NCBI RefSeq assembly: GCF_010994245.1
Contig: NZ_WMHO01000001.1
Coordinates: 1-61,987 of the forward strand
DNA: 61,987 bases
Direction of reading: 5' to 3'
DNA from: Sandarakinorhabdus rubra
GTDB lineage: Bacteria; Pseudomonadota; Alphaproteobacteria; Sphingomonadales; Sphingomonadaceae
In this document: positions 44,893 to 52,339 of the stretch, piece by piece
Layout of the letters: the number at the start of each line of letters is the position of its first letter
Numbering within the stretch: position 1 is the stretch's first letter
Made by a program: the position numbers and the translations under genes
The notes under the pieces: model-generated
What the model was told of the DNA's origin: nothing
The model's database searches: none
What the model saw: the letters and a program-made list of their open reading frames with translations, nothing else

Positions 44893-45255
44893 ATGGATCA
44901 GAGCTTCAGCTCACGCGGCAGCGCGAGCGCCCCAGTCGCAGATGCGCCAACTGTCACGATCAGTCTGCGAGGCCCGAGCCATGGCCGGCGGCCGGCCGAC
45001 CAGCTGGCGGCTTTTCTTCCGACGGCTGATGGCGGCGTGTTCCTGGGCGCACATGCGGATGTTCTCGGTTCATGGACTGGAATGATGGACTTCATCCTGA
45101 AGACCATGCGACCCTTCCGTGACGGTGGCCAGGCCAGAATGACCTTCTACGTCGACGGCTGGCGCGGCGCCTCGTTTGGGTTTGAGGCGCCATCTTCAGA
45201 ACACCCCGATAGCTTCATCGTGGCATTCTTTGACCCTCCAGCCGATCGGAATTGA
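44893..45255 (+). CDS. small hypothetical protein (120 aa)
   Basis: ATG 44893 has no strong binding site. The protein has a Ser/Ala-rich start and a region (GVFLGAHADVLGSWTGMMDF, MTFYVDGWRGASFGFEAP) that suggests a compact alpha/beta fold. It follows the cassette after the inverted repeat, so it is probably a separate transcription unit. No family is recognised. Confidence 0.45.
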   Translation: MDQSFSSRGSASAPVADAPTVTISLRGPSHGRRPADQLAAFLPTADGGVFLGAHADVLGSWTGMMDFILKTMRPFRDGGQARMTFYVDGWRGASFGFEAPSSEHPDSFIVAFFDPPADRN

Positions 45256-45336
45256 AGTCGGTCCAGACCGCCATTTACCGACTTGGCCAAGCCGCAAGAA
45301 AACTCGGTATTGTTCGGGTGACAGCGAGGCGCCGCT

Positions 45337-46068
45337 CTAGCGGCAAATCTTTTCGCAAGGCACCCCATCTCCATCGCCGTCCAGGGTTTTCACGCCGCAC
45401 GTTTGCAGATGGTACAAGGCCTCATCGCAAGAGGTCATCTGGCGACAGACGCGTTTGGTCCCACATTGAAATGCAGAGCCGCCTGGTGAGCCAGACATCA
45501 ATCCGAGTGAGGAGCCGGGCAGCGGAGTCATGGTGGTCTGCGCTGTTGTTCGGCCGCCGCCGCGTCGAGCTGCTCGCCAGTCCCAAGGCGCCATGATCTG
45601 ATCGGCTTGCAAGCCCCAGAGCCCGCGGCGAGCCTGGCGGGCTTGTTCTTCCCATCGGAGGTAGCGCTGGTCTGACAGGTAACGGCGATAGGCCCAGGCG
45701 CCGCCGCGCTTCACCATCTCGGCATTGATGTTTGTGTTGCCGCGAGTGAGGACGGCGACAGCACGACCATACCGATCAATGTCGGTAACGCGGGCGCTGA
45801 TTGTTTGTCCGTAGACGAGGTCTGAGAGTATCCGCTTGGACTTGCGGCCGTAGGGCTGCCCGCCTTCAGGCGCATCAATCTCTCCAAGCCGGATCTTGTA
45901 CTGGCGACGACCATCAACCAGGAGCGTGATGGTGTCGCCATCAGTGACGCCAACCACCTTGCCCCGCAGTGTCTCCGCCAGGCCGGGCGCCGCCAATAGA
46001 GTGGCCGCTACGATCACCGCGGTGACGAATCGAACAACCAAAGCCAACTTCAGACAATTACCCAGCAT
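45337..46068 (-). CDS. secreted staphylococcal-nuclease-like protein with Excalibur domain
   Basis: A hydrophobic signal segment covers about residues 7-30. The SNase domain (LRGKVVGVTDGDTITLLVDG, IRLGEIDAPEGGQPYG, VTDIDRYGRAVAVL) has the calcium/active-site pattern DGD...R...DRYGR. The C-terminal CDEALYHLQTCGVKTLDGDGDGVPCE is an Excalibur calcium-binding domain. It should be exported and could degrade extracellular or periplasmic DNA. Its start overlaps the DUF6961 stop by 1 bp, making it last of a three-gene operon. Confidence 0.85.
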   Translation of the reverse strand: MLGNCLKLALVVRFVTAVIVAATLLAAPGLAETLRGKVVGVTDGDTITLLVDGRRQYKIRLGEIDAPEGGQPYGRKSKRILSDLVYGQTISARVTDIDRYGRAVAVLTRGNTNINAEMVKRGGAWAYRRYLSDQRYLRWEEQARQARRGLWGLQADQIMAPWDWRAARRGGGRTTAQTTMTPLPGSSLGLMSGSPGGSAFQCGTKRVCRQMTSCDEALYHLQTCGVKTLDGDGDGVPCEKICR

Positions 46069-46292
46069 CAGTGCTGTGTTTCACCGGGCTGAGGCGATTG
46101 CAAGTGACGGATCCGCTCCAGGATCTCTAACCAGGTCCTTTGGCCCTCCATATCGCCTTCAGCCCCGAGCTCATCAACACGTAGAGCAGCCATGACGGTG
46201 GCGGCATGCCCGTGCTGATCGATCTGTTGCCTGGCGCACGCCCAAAGCTCCCAATCCGAAATCCGCCTAGTAGGAGGCGGCGGGCGGGTCAA
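46068..46292 (-). CDS. DUF6961 small protein (74 aa)
   Basis: The protein has the core ISDWELWACARQQIDQHG and AAxRVDELGAEGDMEGQRTWLEIL, as in DUF6961, a small helical family seen in sphingomonads. It sits between the DUF5818 gene (4-bp overlap) and the nuclease gene (1-bp overlap). No function is known. Confidence 0.8.
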   Translation of the reverse strand: MTRPPPPTRRISDWELWACARQQIDQHGHAATVMAALRVDELGAEGDMEGQRTWLEILERIRHLQSPQPGETQH

Positions 46293-46516
46293 AGGGCCGA
46301 CCGCTGTTCTGAGACGGGCGTGATTGAGTGAACGTCAAGGATATCAAAGTCTGCCCTGAAGCCGATGACATGCACTCTCTGGCCAACAAGGCGCCAAGCG
46401 GCGGTGTTGGCGTCGAGACGCCAAACACCGCCGTCGTCGCACTGAAGGATTAGGTTTGCGGGCTGGTTGTCCTTCAGTAGTGAGCCAAGCAGTTCGTATC
46501 GCTTACCCCTGGGCAT
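46289..46516 (-). CDS. DUF5818 small protein (75 aa)
   Basis: The protein begins MPRGKRYELLGSLL and contains CDDGGVWRLDAN and VGQRVHVIGFRADFDILDVHSI, which is the DUF5818 pattern, probably a small OB-like beta barrel. It is first in the leftward operon with DUF6961 and the SNase. The family is common in sphingomonads and supports the host guess. No function is known. Confidence 0.8.
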   Translation of the reverse strand: MPRGKRYELLGSLLKDNQPANLILQCDDGGVWRLDANTAAWRLVGQRVHVIGFRADFDILDVHSITPVSEQRSAL

Positions 46517-46652
46517 CAGTTATCCTGTCTTGCGAAATCCTACATTTCAAGAGAGTTGTTTCATCGATCGTTGACGTCCGTGTTGTAGGGATCATTTGTG
46601 GCACGTCCAACAACGTTGGACTTGTTTTGATTGTCTTTTGAGGTCTCGAGCA

Positions 46653-47192
46653 ATGAGCACGTTCAAGAAGCTATCGGCAAAGGCAGAGGAAGCAAATGCA
46701 TCACTCGCACAGGCTTTCAAAGAATGGAAAGATGAAAATATTTCCCGTCGCGAACAGTTAGCAATTAATAAGGAGAATGAACTCCGCACCTTGAAAATTG
46801 ATATCGATCAAAAATTGAAAGAAATTAGTGACCTTGAATCCCGAAGAGCGTTTCGAAAGATATCCTATATTTTATGCTTTATCTTCGGAGCTTTGCCAGC
46901 GTTTTTCCTGGGCCTATTGGTCAGTGATGTCGGGCCTTCGGTCGAGGGTTACGAGAGCGTAACTGCTACGCTGCCGAGCGAGGGTGGCAAAGAGGCTCCA
47001 GCGCGATCCGCTGGGTCTTCATACGACAGCTCCCCTTCTGAACTGGGCATTTGTGTTCAACGTGGGGTGGAATACTTCAAAGAGATTGGTTCGTATCCAA
47101 CACTGAGGGCGCCACCTGAGGCCGGCCGTGCCGCTGAAACCGTAGCAGAAGAGAGATGCAAAAGAAGCTTGTCGGCGTTTGGCTCGCCATGA
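46653..47192 (+). CDS. coiled-coil single-pass membrane protein (179 aa)
   Basis: ATG 46653 (MSTFKKLSAKAEE) is preferred over the upstream frame start. The first 75 residues are a charged helix, likely coiled coil. A membrane segment follows (ISYILCFIFGALPAFFLGLLV), then about 90 residues beyond it. Codon use is AT-richer than in neighbouring genes, a sign of transfer. It is divergent from the DUF5818 operon. Function is unknown. Confidence 0.55.
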   Translation: MSTFKKLSAKAEEANASLAQAFKEWKDENISRREQLAINKENELRTLKIDIDQKLKEISDLESRRAFRKISYILCFIFGALPAFFLGLLVSDVGPSVEGYESVTATLPSEGGKEAPARSAGSSYDSSPSELGICVQRGVEYFKEIGSYPTLRAPPEAGRAAETVAEERCKRSLSAFGSP

Positions 47193-47463
47193 CGCTGAAT
47201 ATCAACGGATCATTGATGCCGCTATTGAGCGTGACCTGACCCCCTGATTTTCCTCCACGATGGATTAGAGTCCGGCACATGGATGACCCTGTCCTGGGAT
47301 TGTAACCGTCCAGAATGAGAGATCTGGCCCTTCAGCGGCCGGCGCCATGAACCCCAGGGATGTGCTAGGTCGGGCACGAAGATAACTTCTCTCTCGTTCT
47401 AGCGCCCTTGCTTGAGACGGTCGCGTTCTTACCTATGGCGAATGACATTCTAGGATTAGGTGG

Positions 47464-48240
47464 ATGGGTTTCTTGTTCGATCCCTATCGAGAAGGGCACT
47501 GCTGCCTATGCGGGGTGGCCGCGCCGCTGACTGGTGAGCACAAAGTAAAGGCGTCGGCCATCCGAGCGATGTTTGGCAGTACGAGGATGGTGATTGGCCA
47601 GTTCGGGGGCGGGCGGACCTATCGCAACGCGCAGGGGCCAAAGTCCAAGGCGCTTCACCATTCCGCTGGGCTATGCGCCGATTGCAATGGAGCGCGAACG
47701 CAGCCAGCTGACAGGGAGTTCGACCGGCTGCACAAGCTGGCGTTGGGGCTCCACGCCGCCGGAGCTGACCCCAGCACAGTATTTCAAGATGAGCGGTATG
47801 TAGAGAGTGGCGAGCCCTACGCCAGCGTGTTCCGCTACTTTGCCAAACTGCTTTGCTGTCACATGGGCGATGTCCACGGCCCTCGTCCCGTACAGCTCAG
47901 CGCGTTCGCAATAGGCGAGCTCGCGCAGAACCGCGTGTTTCTGTCCATCGACAGAGATCCCAACTACCGCGATTGGTCAACCGTATCGGGCGATCACGCT
48001 TATGCGGCTCATGGGGGACTGGCCGTAATCATGGACCGCAAGACGGAGCTTCCGGCGGGCATTCGGAGTTATCTGACGTTGGGGCCAATCCGCTATCGCT
48101 ACTGGATGGAGTTCGCGCCAATCGAGGCGACAGCATTGGCCTACTTCCACCAAGACTTCTGGCAGGCGGCACGCGCCGCAATGCAGAAACACATCGACAA
48201 CCCATGCACCGACGAACAGCTAGAGCGTATGGGTTTCTAA
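47464..48240 (+). CDS. HNH-like zinc-binding protein (258 aa)
   Basis: The N terminus holds CCLCGVAAPLTGEHKVKASAIR and then LCADCNGARTQPADREFDRLH, a Cys-x2-Cys / Glu-His / Cys-x2-Cys-Asn pattern like HNH endonucleases with a structural zinc. The last 150 residues are unassigned, with mixed beta and helix. Start ATG 47464 has AGGTGG close by. It is transcribed alone and convergent with the YiiX-like gene. A DNA-cleaving role is inferred from the N-terminal motif. Confidence 0.6.
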   Translation: MGFLFDPYREGHCCLCGVAAPLTGEHKVKASAIRAMFGSTRMVIGQFGGGRTYRNAQGPKSKALHHSAGLCADCNGARTQPADREFDRLHKLALGLHAAGADPSTVFQDERYVESGEPYASVFRYFAKLLCCHMGDVHGPRPVQLSAFAIGELAQNRVFLSIDRDPNYRDWSTVSGDHAYAAHGGLAVIMDRKTELPAGIRSYLTLGPIRYRYWMEFAPIEATALAYFHQDFWQAARAAMQKHIDNPCTDEQLERMGF

Positions 48241-48350
48241 ATGACTGAACTCGATGGCGATTTCTAGGCTTATAGAAATCGGCCCGCTCTCGGATGAAAG
48301 GCCGCCATAGCCGTCAGACGACCCTATGCGCAAAGTCAAAGGTAGCCAAG

Positions 48351-49388
48351 CTAAGGTGCTGGCGCTGCGGCCATGACATCCTTCCAAGCAGTCGTCTGCT
48401 GCAGCGGGTCGCTGTCAGGCACTGTGACGCCCGGCGGGACGAGGTACCCGAGGAACCAGCCGAAATTTACGTCACCGACGATCCCGCCAGGGGACACCAA
48501 ATCTTGCAGGAAAACATACCACGCGCTTTCGTCTGCGATCCCGACGATGCACCATATTCTTGCTACTAGAGCCGAACAGAAATACTTGGTCCGTTCGTCA
48601 CCCTTGACACTAGAAGCGCCGTCGATAATAGCCTGCACGTTCTTCCAGTATTCATCGCGTCGAATACCAACGAACTCCAGCACCCCACGCAGATCATACC
48701 GAGTCTTGTTCGTCACTAGTTGAGCAGCGAAGTCACGAAGAATTTCTTGACGCTCCGGACCGAATCCGCACTGCGACCGGATAACGCCGATGTAGCCGCG
48801 GGTGGGAACTTTCAGCGGCGCGATCCGAACGCGGGGTACGACAGCTTCAAGGATCTTTCCATCGCCGAGATAGATGGCAGCGTGCGAATATGGACTGCTG
48901 GTTCGCCACCTAACCATAGCGGACATCACTGACGTCTTCTTGGTACGGTAGAGAAGAATGTCGCCAGCCTGAAGCTGGCTGGTATCAATCTGGTAGGGGT
49001 GCGCGATGGCTAAGGTTCGGGCAGCTCGGTATTGGCGATAGGCAACCAAACCGACGGCCGACGCGAAAGCAGCGAGGAGCCATTTGCTGTAGTTGGATCT
49101 GGCCATTCGACGAATAAGCGCACTATATCTCGCAATGTCAATACTTTGCGCCCCGCGCCGGATCGCGGCGGCAGTTAAAGCGTGCCCGAAATGAGCTGCC
49201 TTGTAGTGGCCAGAGATGCCCAATAGTCTGACCAATGCTGAAAGCCGCCTTCGGTCGACCTTGGCCAACGATTGCTCTAGGGCACGTCTAAACCGACGCC
49301 GTACGTCTGGGCTGGCGGCGCAAAGCGGAAACTTCTCCCCTAGATGATTGAACCTGCCCCCAACGGAGGGGCTGTTGATGCGTTCCAT
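48351..49388 (-). CDS. YiiX-like (permuted NlpC/P60, C92-type) cysteine peptidase-like protein
   Basis: The C-terminal part has LQAGDILLYRTK, SSPYSHAAIYLGDGKILEA and YFCSALVARIW, where the His and Cys match the permuted papain-like fold of the YiiX/C92 group. A hydrophobic helix precedes it (WLLAAFASAVGLVAY), so it is likely membrane-anchored. The start is unclear: ATG 49388 lies inside the ardC start region, while ATG 49106 would give a 251-residue protein with an N-terminal anchor. Members cut peptides or amide/lipid bonds. The substrate is unknown. Confidence 0.6.
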   Translation of the reverse strand: MERINSPSVGGRFNHLGEKFPLCAASPDVRRRFRRALEQSLAKVDRRRLSALVRLLGISGHYKAAHFGHALTAAAIRRGAQSIDIARYSALIRRMARSNYSKWLLAAFASAVGLVAYRQYRAARTLAIAHPYQIDTSQLQAGDILLYRTKKTSVMSAMVRWRTSSPYSHAAIYLGDGKILEAVVPRVRIAPLKVPTRGYIGVIRSQCGFGPERQEILRDFAAQLVTNKTRYDLRGVLEFVGIRRDEYWKNVQAIIDGASSVKGDERTKYFCSALVARIWCIVGIADESAWYVFLQDLVSPGGIVGDVNFGWFLGYLVPPGVTVPDSDPLQQTTAWKDVMAAAPAP

Positions 49389-50301
49389 GTTTGAACTGAT
49401 CACCAACCAAGTGATCGATGCGATCCAATCAGGTGCCGATGATTACCGGATGCCGTGGCACCATCCCGAAGGCCTTCGCCTGCCGTCCAACGCGATCACC
49501 GGCCGGTCCTACAGGGGCATCAACACCCTTGTCCTCTGGGCTGCCGCCGAGCGAGTTGGCTACCGCACCAACAAGTGGGCAACGTACCAACAGTGGGCCC
49601 AGAACGGCGCCCAGGTGCGCAAGGGTGAGCGCTCCACCACGGTGTTCCTGTGGAAGCCAGTAGGGCACGGGAGCGCTGCCGAGGACGACGGCGGTGACGC
49701 CCGCTCCGGTGCCTTTGTGGCCCGCGCCTTCCGGGTGTTCAATGCCGACCAGGTTGATGGCTTCGATCCGGTAGAGCCGGCAGCTGCGAAGCTGGACCCG
49801 AGCCAGCGCATCGACCGGGCCGAGGCATTCTTTGGTCGCCTACCGGCCAGCATTTGGCATGGCAGCGACAGTGCCTTCTATGACCCGCACTCTGACACGG
49901 TCTCGATGCCGTCGTTCGAGGCGTTCATCTCGCCCGACGCCTTCTATTCCGTCCTCAGCCATGAGCTGGTCCACTGGACCGGCTCCAAGCAGCGTCTCGA
50001 GCGTGACCTGTCCGGGCGGTTCGGTTCGGAAGCCTATGCCATGGAGGAACTGGTGGCGGAGCTTGGCGCGGCCTTCCTCACCGGGCATCTGGGCCTGGGA
50101 TGCGAACCCCGCACCGATCACGCGCCCTACATCAAGACGTGGCTGCGGGTGCTTGGCGGTGATCCCAAGGCCATCGTAACGGCCGCCAGCCGGGCGCAGG
50201 CAGCGGCAGATTTCATCATCGCCCTGGCTGAGGAGGCGGCAGGTGAGGCGTCCAAGGGCGAGGCCTCCAACGCCAGCATGCTGACGAGGAGGGCGGCATG
50301 A
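49378..50301 (+). CDS. ardC: ArdC-like antirestriction protein (ssDNA-binding domain plus zincin)
   Basis: ATG 49378 follows the strong site GGAGGGG. The first 130 residues match the ArdC ssDNA-binding domain (FELITNQVIDAIQSG, PWHHPEGLRLPSNAITGRSYRGINTL). The rest is a zincin with HELVH at 195-199 and a downstream Glu in the MEELVAELGAAF segment. ArdC proteins enter recipients with conjugating DNA and protect it from restriction. Here it shares an operon (4-bp overlap) with a Cas4-like nuclease, so the island carries both restriction and antirestriction genes. Confidence 0.88.
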   Translation: MRSMFELITNQVIDAIQSGADDYRMPWHHPEGLRLPSNAITGRSYRGINTLVLWAAAERVGYRTNKWATYQQWAQNGAQVRKGERSTTVFLWKPVGHGSAAEDDGGDARSGAFVARAFRVFNADQVDGFDPVEPAAAKLDPSQRIDRAEAFFGRLPASIWHGSDSAFYDPHSDTVSMPSFEAFISPDAFYSVLSHELVHWTGSKQRLERDLSGRFGSEAYAMEELVAELGAAFLTGHLGLGCEPRTDHAPYIKTWLRVLGGDPKAIVTAASRAQAAADFIIALAEEAAGEASKGEASNASMLTRRAA

Positions 50302-51011
50302 CCGCACTCACGTCCGAGGTCCTGTACCGGCTCTCCAAGTCCAAGCTCGCGTCATTCGAGCACTGCCCCAAGCGGCTTTGGCTGCAGATCCATCGGCGGG
50401 AAGAGGCGAGGTTCGACCCCGACACCCTTGCCCGCTTCAGGATCGGTCACGGCGTCGGTGCGAAGGCGCAGCAGTTGGTGCCCGATGGCATCATGGTCGA
50501 AGCCGTCCCGGACATTCAGGCTGCCCTTGAACGCACGGCGAGCCTGTTGGCAAACGAGCCCAGCCGGCCAATCTTCGAGGCCACGTTCCAGCGTGAGGAC
50601 GTGCTTGTCCGCGCCGACATTCTGGAGCCGGACGGGCAGGGGGGCTGGCGTGCCATCGAGGTCAAGGCCAGCACCCGTGTGAAGCCCTATCAGCTGGCCG
50701 ACCTGGCCACCCAGGTTTGGGTCATGCAGGGTTGCGGGGTATCCGTGACCGGTGCCTTCATAAGGCACCTGGCGGAGTCCATCATGTGGACACGGCCCGA
50801 CATGTCGGCTGTGCGTTTCCGCGACACGGACGTGACACTGCCGATCAGGCGTTACCTCGAGAACCGCGCCGCGGTCGCCGCGGCTGCCCGCAAGGCCATC
50901 CGGGGGCCGGAGATCGAGCTTGAGATGGGCCGGCATTGCCAGTCCCCGTTCAAGTGTGAGTTCCAGGAGCACTGCACGAAGCGCCGCGACCTGCCGCTCC
51001 TCGCAAGGTGA
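50298..51011 (+). CDS. Cas4/RecB-like PD-(D/E)XK nuclease (237 aa)
   Basis: The opening RLSKSKLASFEHCPKRLWLQ and the closing CQSPFKCEFQEHC give the four-cysteine pattern of Fe-S RecB/Cas4-type nucleases. VRADILEPD and WRAIEVKAST supply the Asp...Glu-x-Lys core. It resembles the N-terminal half of DUF2779 proteins, whose C-terminal half is missing here, perhaps a natural short form or a truncation at the island end. It overlaps ardC by 4 bp and ends about 60 bp before the right-end palindrome. Confidence 0.75.
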   Translation: MTALTSEVLYRLSKSKLASFEHCPKRLWLQIHRREEARFDPDTLARFRIGHGVGAKAQQLVPDGIMVEAVPDIQAALERTASLLANEPSRPIFEATFQREDVLVRADILEPDGQGGWRAIEVKASTRVKPYQLADLATQVWVMQGCGVSVTGAFIRHLAESIMWTRPDMSAVRFRDTDVTLPIRRYLENRAAVAAAARKAIRGPEIELEMGRHCQSPFKCEFQEHCTKRRDLPLLAR

Positions 51012-51069
51012 AGTGTGTTTGGCCTGCGCACTTGGAAGCCGGTGCGCGCTTGCATCCCGCGCGATAACC

Positions 51070-51092
51070 TTGTTACAGAGAACTGTAACAGA
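51070..51092. repeat. palindrome near right island end, partner of the one at 5151-5174
   Basis: TGTTACAG (51071-51078), a 4-bp spacer and CTGTAACA (51083-51090) repeat the left-end palindrome, and both are followed by GA and a G-rich stretch. It lies about 60 bp inside the attR core. Matching positions at both ends favour a role in recombination. Confidence 0.7.
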
Positions 51093-51152
51093 GGGGCCAA
51101 GCCAGAGCTCTTAACTTGTTGATTATCTTGGGCTGGAAAACCTGGGTGGGAG

Positions 51153-51169
51153 TCCTGGCGCCCCAGCCA
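51153..51169 (+). other. attR core (17-bp copy of tRNA-Gln 3' end)
   Basis: An exact copy of tcctggcgccccagcca lies outside any tRNA gene. It marks the right boundary of the island. The T-rich stretch just beyond it (from 51172) was probably the original tRNA terminator region. Confidence 0.92.
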
Positions 51170-51190
51170 GCCCTTTTTGGGGGATTTTTC

Positions 51191-52327
51191 ATGGCCGACC
51201 GCTTCCTCACCACGCACGTGGGCAGCCTGCCGCGCGCCGCCGATCTGCTGGATCAGATCATCGCCCGCGAAGAGGGGCAGGCGGTGGACGAGGCGGCGCT
51301 GGCCGCGCGCATCGAACAGGCGGTCGCCTATGTGGTGGGCAAGCAGGCCGCGGCCGGCATCGACATCATCAACGATGGCGAACAGTCGAAGCCCAGCTAT
51401 GCCACCTACATCAAGGACCGGCTGACCGGCTTTGGTGGCACCGGCACCTCCTATGTGTTCCAGGACATCGAGGATTTCCCCGGCGTCAAGCAGCGCATCT
51501 TCGGCGATGAAGGCCGCAAGCACCGCAAGACACCCGCCTGCAACGCGCCTATCACCGTGAAGGACATGGAGGCGGTGAAGCTCGATGCCGCCAACCTGAA
51601 CAGCGCGCTCAAGGCCCACCCCGGCCGCCAGGCCTTCATGTCGGCGGCCTCGCCCGGCGTCACCGCGCTGTTCTTCCGCAACGATTTCTACGCCACCGAT
51701 GAAGACTATGTGATGGCGCTCGCCGAAGGGCTGCGCCACGAATATGAGGCCATCGTCGGCGCCGGCATCCTGCTGCAGGTCGATTGCCCCGATCTCGCCA
51801 TGGGCCGCCACACCCAGTTCCGCGAGCTCGATCTGAACGGCTTCCGGGCGAAGATGGAATTGAACATCGCCGCGCTCAATCACGCCACCCGCAACATCGC
51901 GCCCGAACAGATGCGCATGCACCTGTGCTGGGGCAATTATCCCGGCCCGCACCATTGCGATGTGCCGCTGCAGGACATCATCGATCTGGTCTGGAAGGCC
52001 CGCCCGCACGCCATCCAGTTCGAAGCCGCCAACCCCCGCCACGCGCACGAATTCGCCATCTTCGAAGCCGTGAAGCTGCCCGAGGGCAAGAAGCTCATCC
52101 CCGGCGTTGTCGAATGCCAGAGCCCCTATATCGAACATCCGGGCCTCATCGCCCAGCGCATCGCCCGCTATGCTCACCTCGTCGGGCGCGACAATGTGCA
52201 GGCCGGCATCGATTGCGGCTTCTCCATCCACGCCGGTTCGGGCGGGGTGGATCCGGATGTCGTCTGGGCCAAGATGGCCGCCATGGCCGAAGGCGCACGT
52301 ATCGCGAGCGCCCAGTTCTGGCCCTGA
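51191..52327 (+). CDS. MetE-like (cobalamin-independent methionine synthase C-terminal domain) methyltransferase, copy 1
   Basis: ATG 51191 (MADRFLTTHVGSLPRA) starts 21 bp after the island end. The 378-residue protein is a single MetE C-terminal-type barrel. The zinc ligands are visible: His244 and Cys246 (MHLCWGNY) and Cys342 (GIDCGFS). The N-terminal MetE domain is absent, as in archaeal-type and other stand-alone relatives that transfer methyl or alkyl groups to or from thiols. Before the island inserted, it followed tRNA-Gln directly. A second copy lies at 53512-54537, so a substrate in this cluster probably carries a methyl group. Confidence 0.85.
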   Translation: MADRFLTTHVGSLPRAADLLDQIIAREEGQAVDEAALAARIEQAVAYVVGKQAAAGIDIINDGEQSKPSYATYIKDRLTGFGGTGTSYVFQDIEDFPGVKQRIFGDEGRKHRKTPACNAPITVKDMEAVKLDAANLNSALKAHPGRQAFMSAASPGVTALFFRNDFYATDEDYVMALAEGLRHEYEAIVGAGILLQVDCPDLAMGRHTQFRELDLNGFRAKMELNIAALNHATRNIAPEQMRMHLCWGNYPGPHHCDVPLQDIIDLVWKARPHAIQFEAANPRHAHEFAIFEAVKLPEGKKLIPGVVECQSPYIEHPGLIAQRIARYAHLVGRDNVQAGIDCGFSIHAGSGGVDPDVVWAKMAAMAEGARIASAQFWP

Positions 52328-52339
52328 GCGCCCGTCGGC

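Larger units (their letters stand above)
5070..51169. mobile_element. genomic island of about 46 kb integrated at tRNA-Gln
   Basis: The left boundary is the 3' end of tRNA-Gln and the right boundary is an identical 17-bp copy of it. A tyrosine recombinase lies just inside the left end, and a shared palindrome lies about 60 bp inside each end. By eye the interior is less GC-rich than the flanks and contains several AT-rich genes. Cargo is mostly nucleases, restriction-modification and other defence-type genes plus ArdC. I see no relaxase, mating-pair or phage morphogenesis genes, so it is an integrative element that would need outside help to transfer. Whether it still excises is unknown. Confidence 0.92.

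Noticed and set aside
5070-51169. Prophage
   Set aside because: There are no capsid, portal, terminase, tail or lysis genes between the attachment sites.
5070-51169. Integrative conjugative element
   Set aside because: ArdC and DUF2958 are typical cargo, but there is no relaxase, coupling protein or type IV secretion gene.
51140-51175. Second tRNA gene at the right boundary
   Set aside because: Only the last 17 bases of tRNA-Gln are present, and no D or anticodon arm precedes them.
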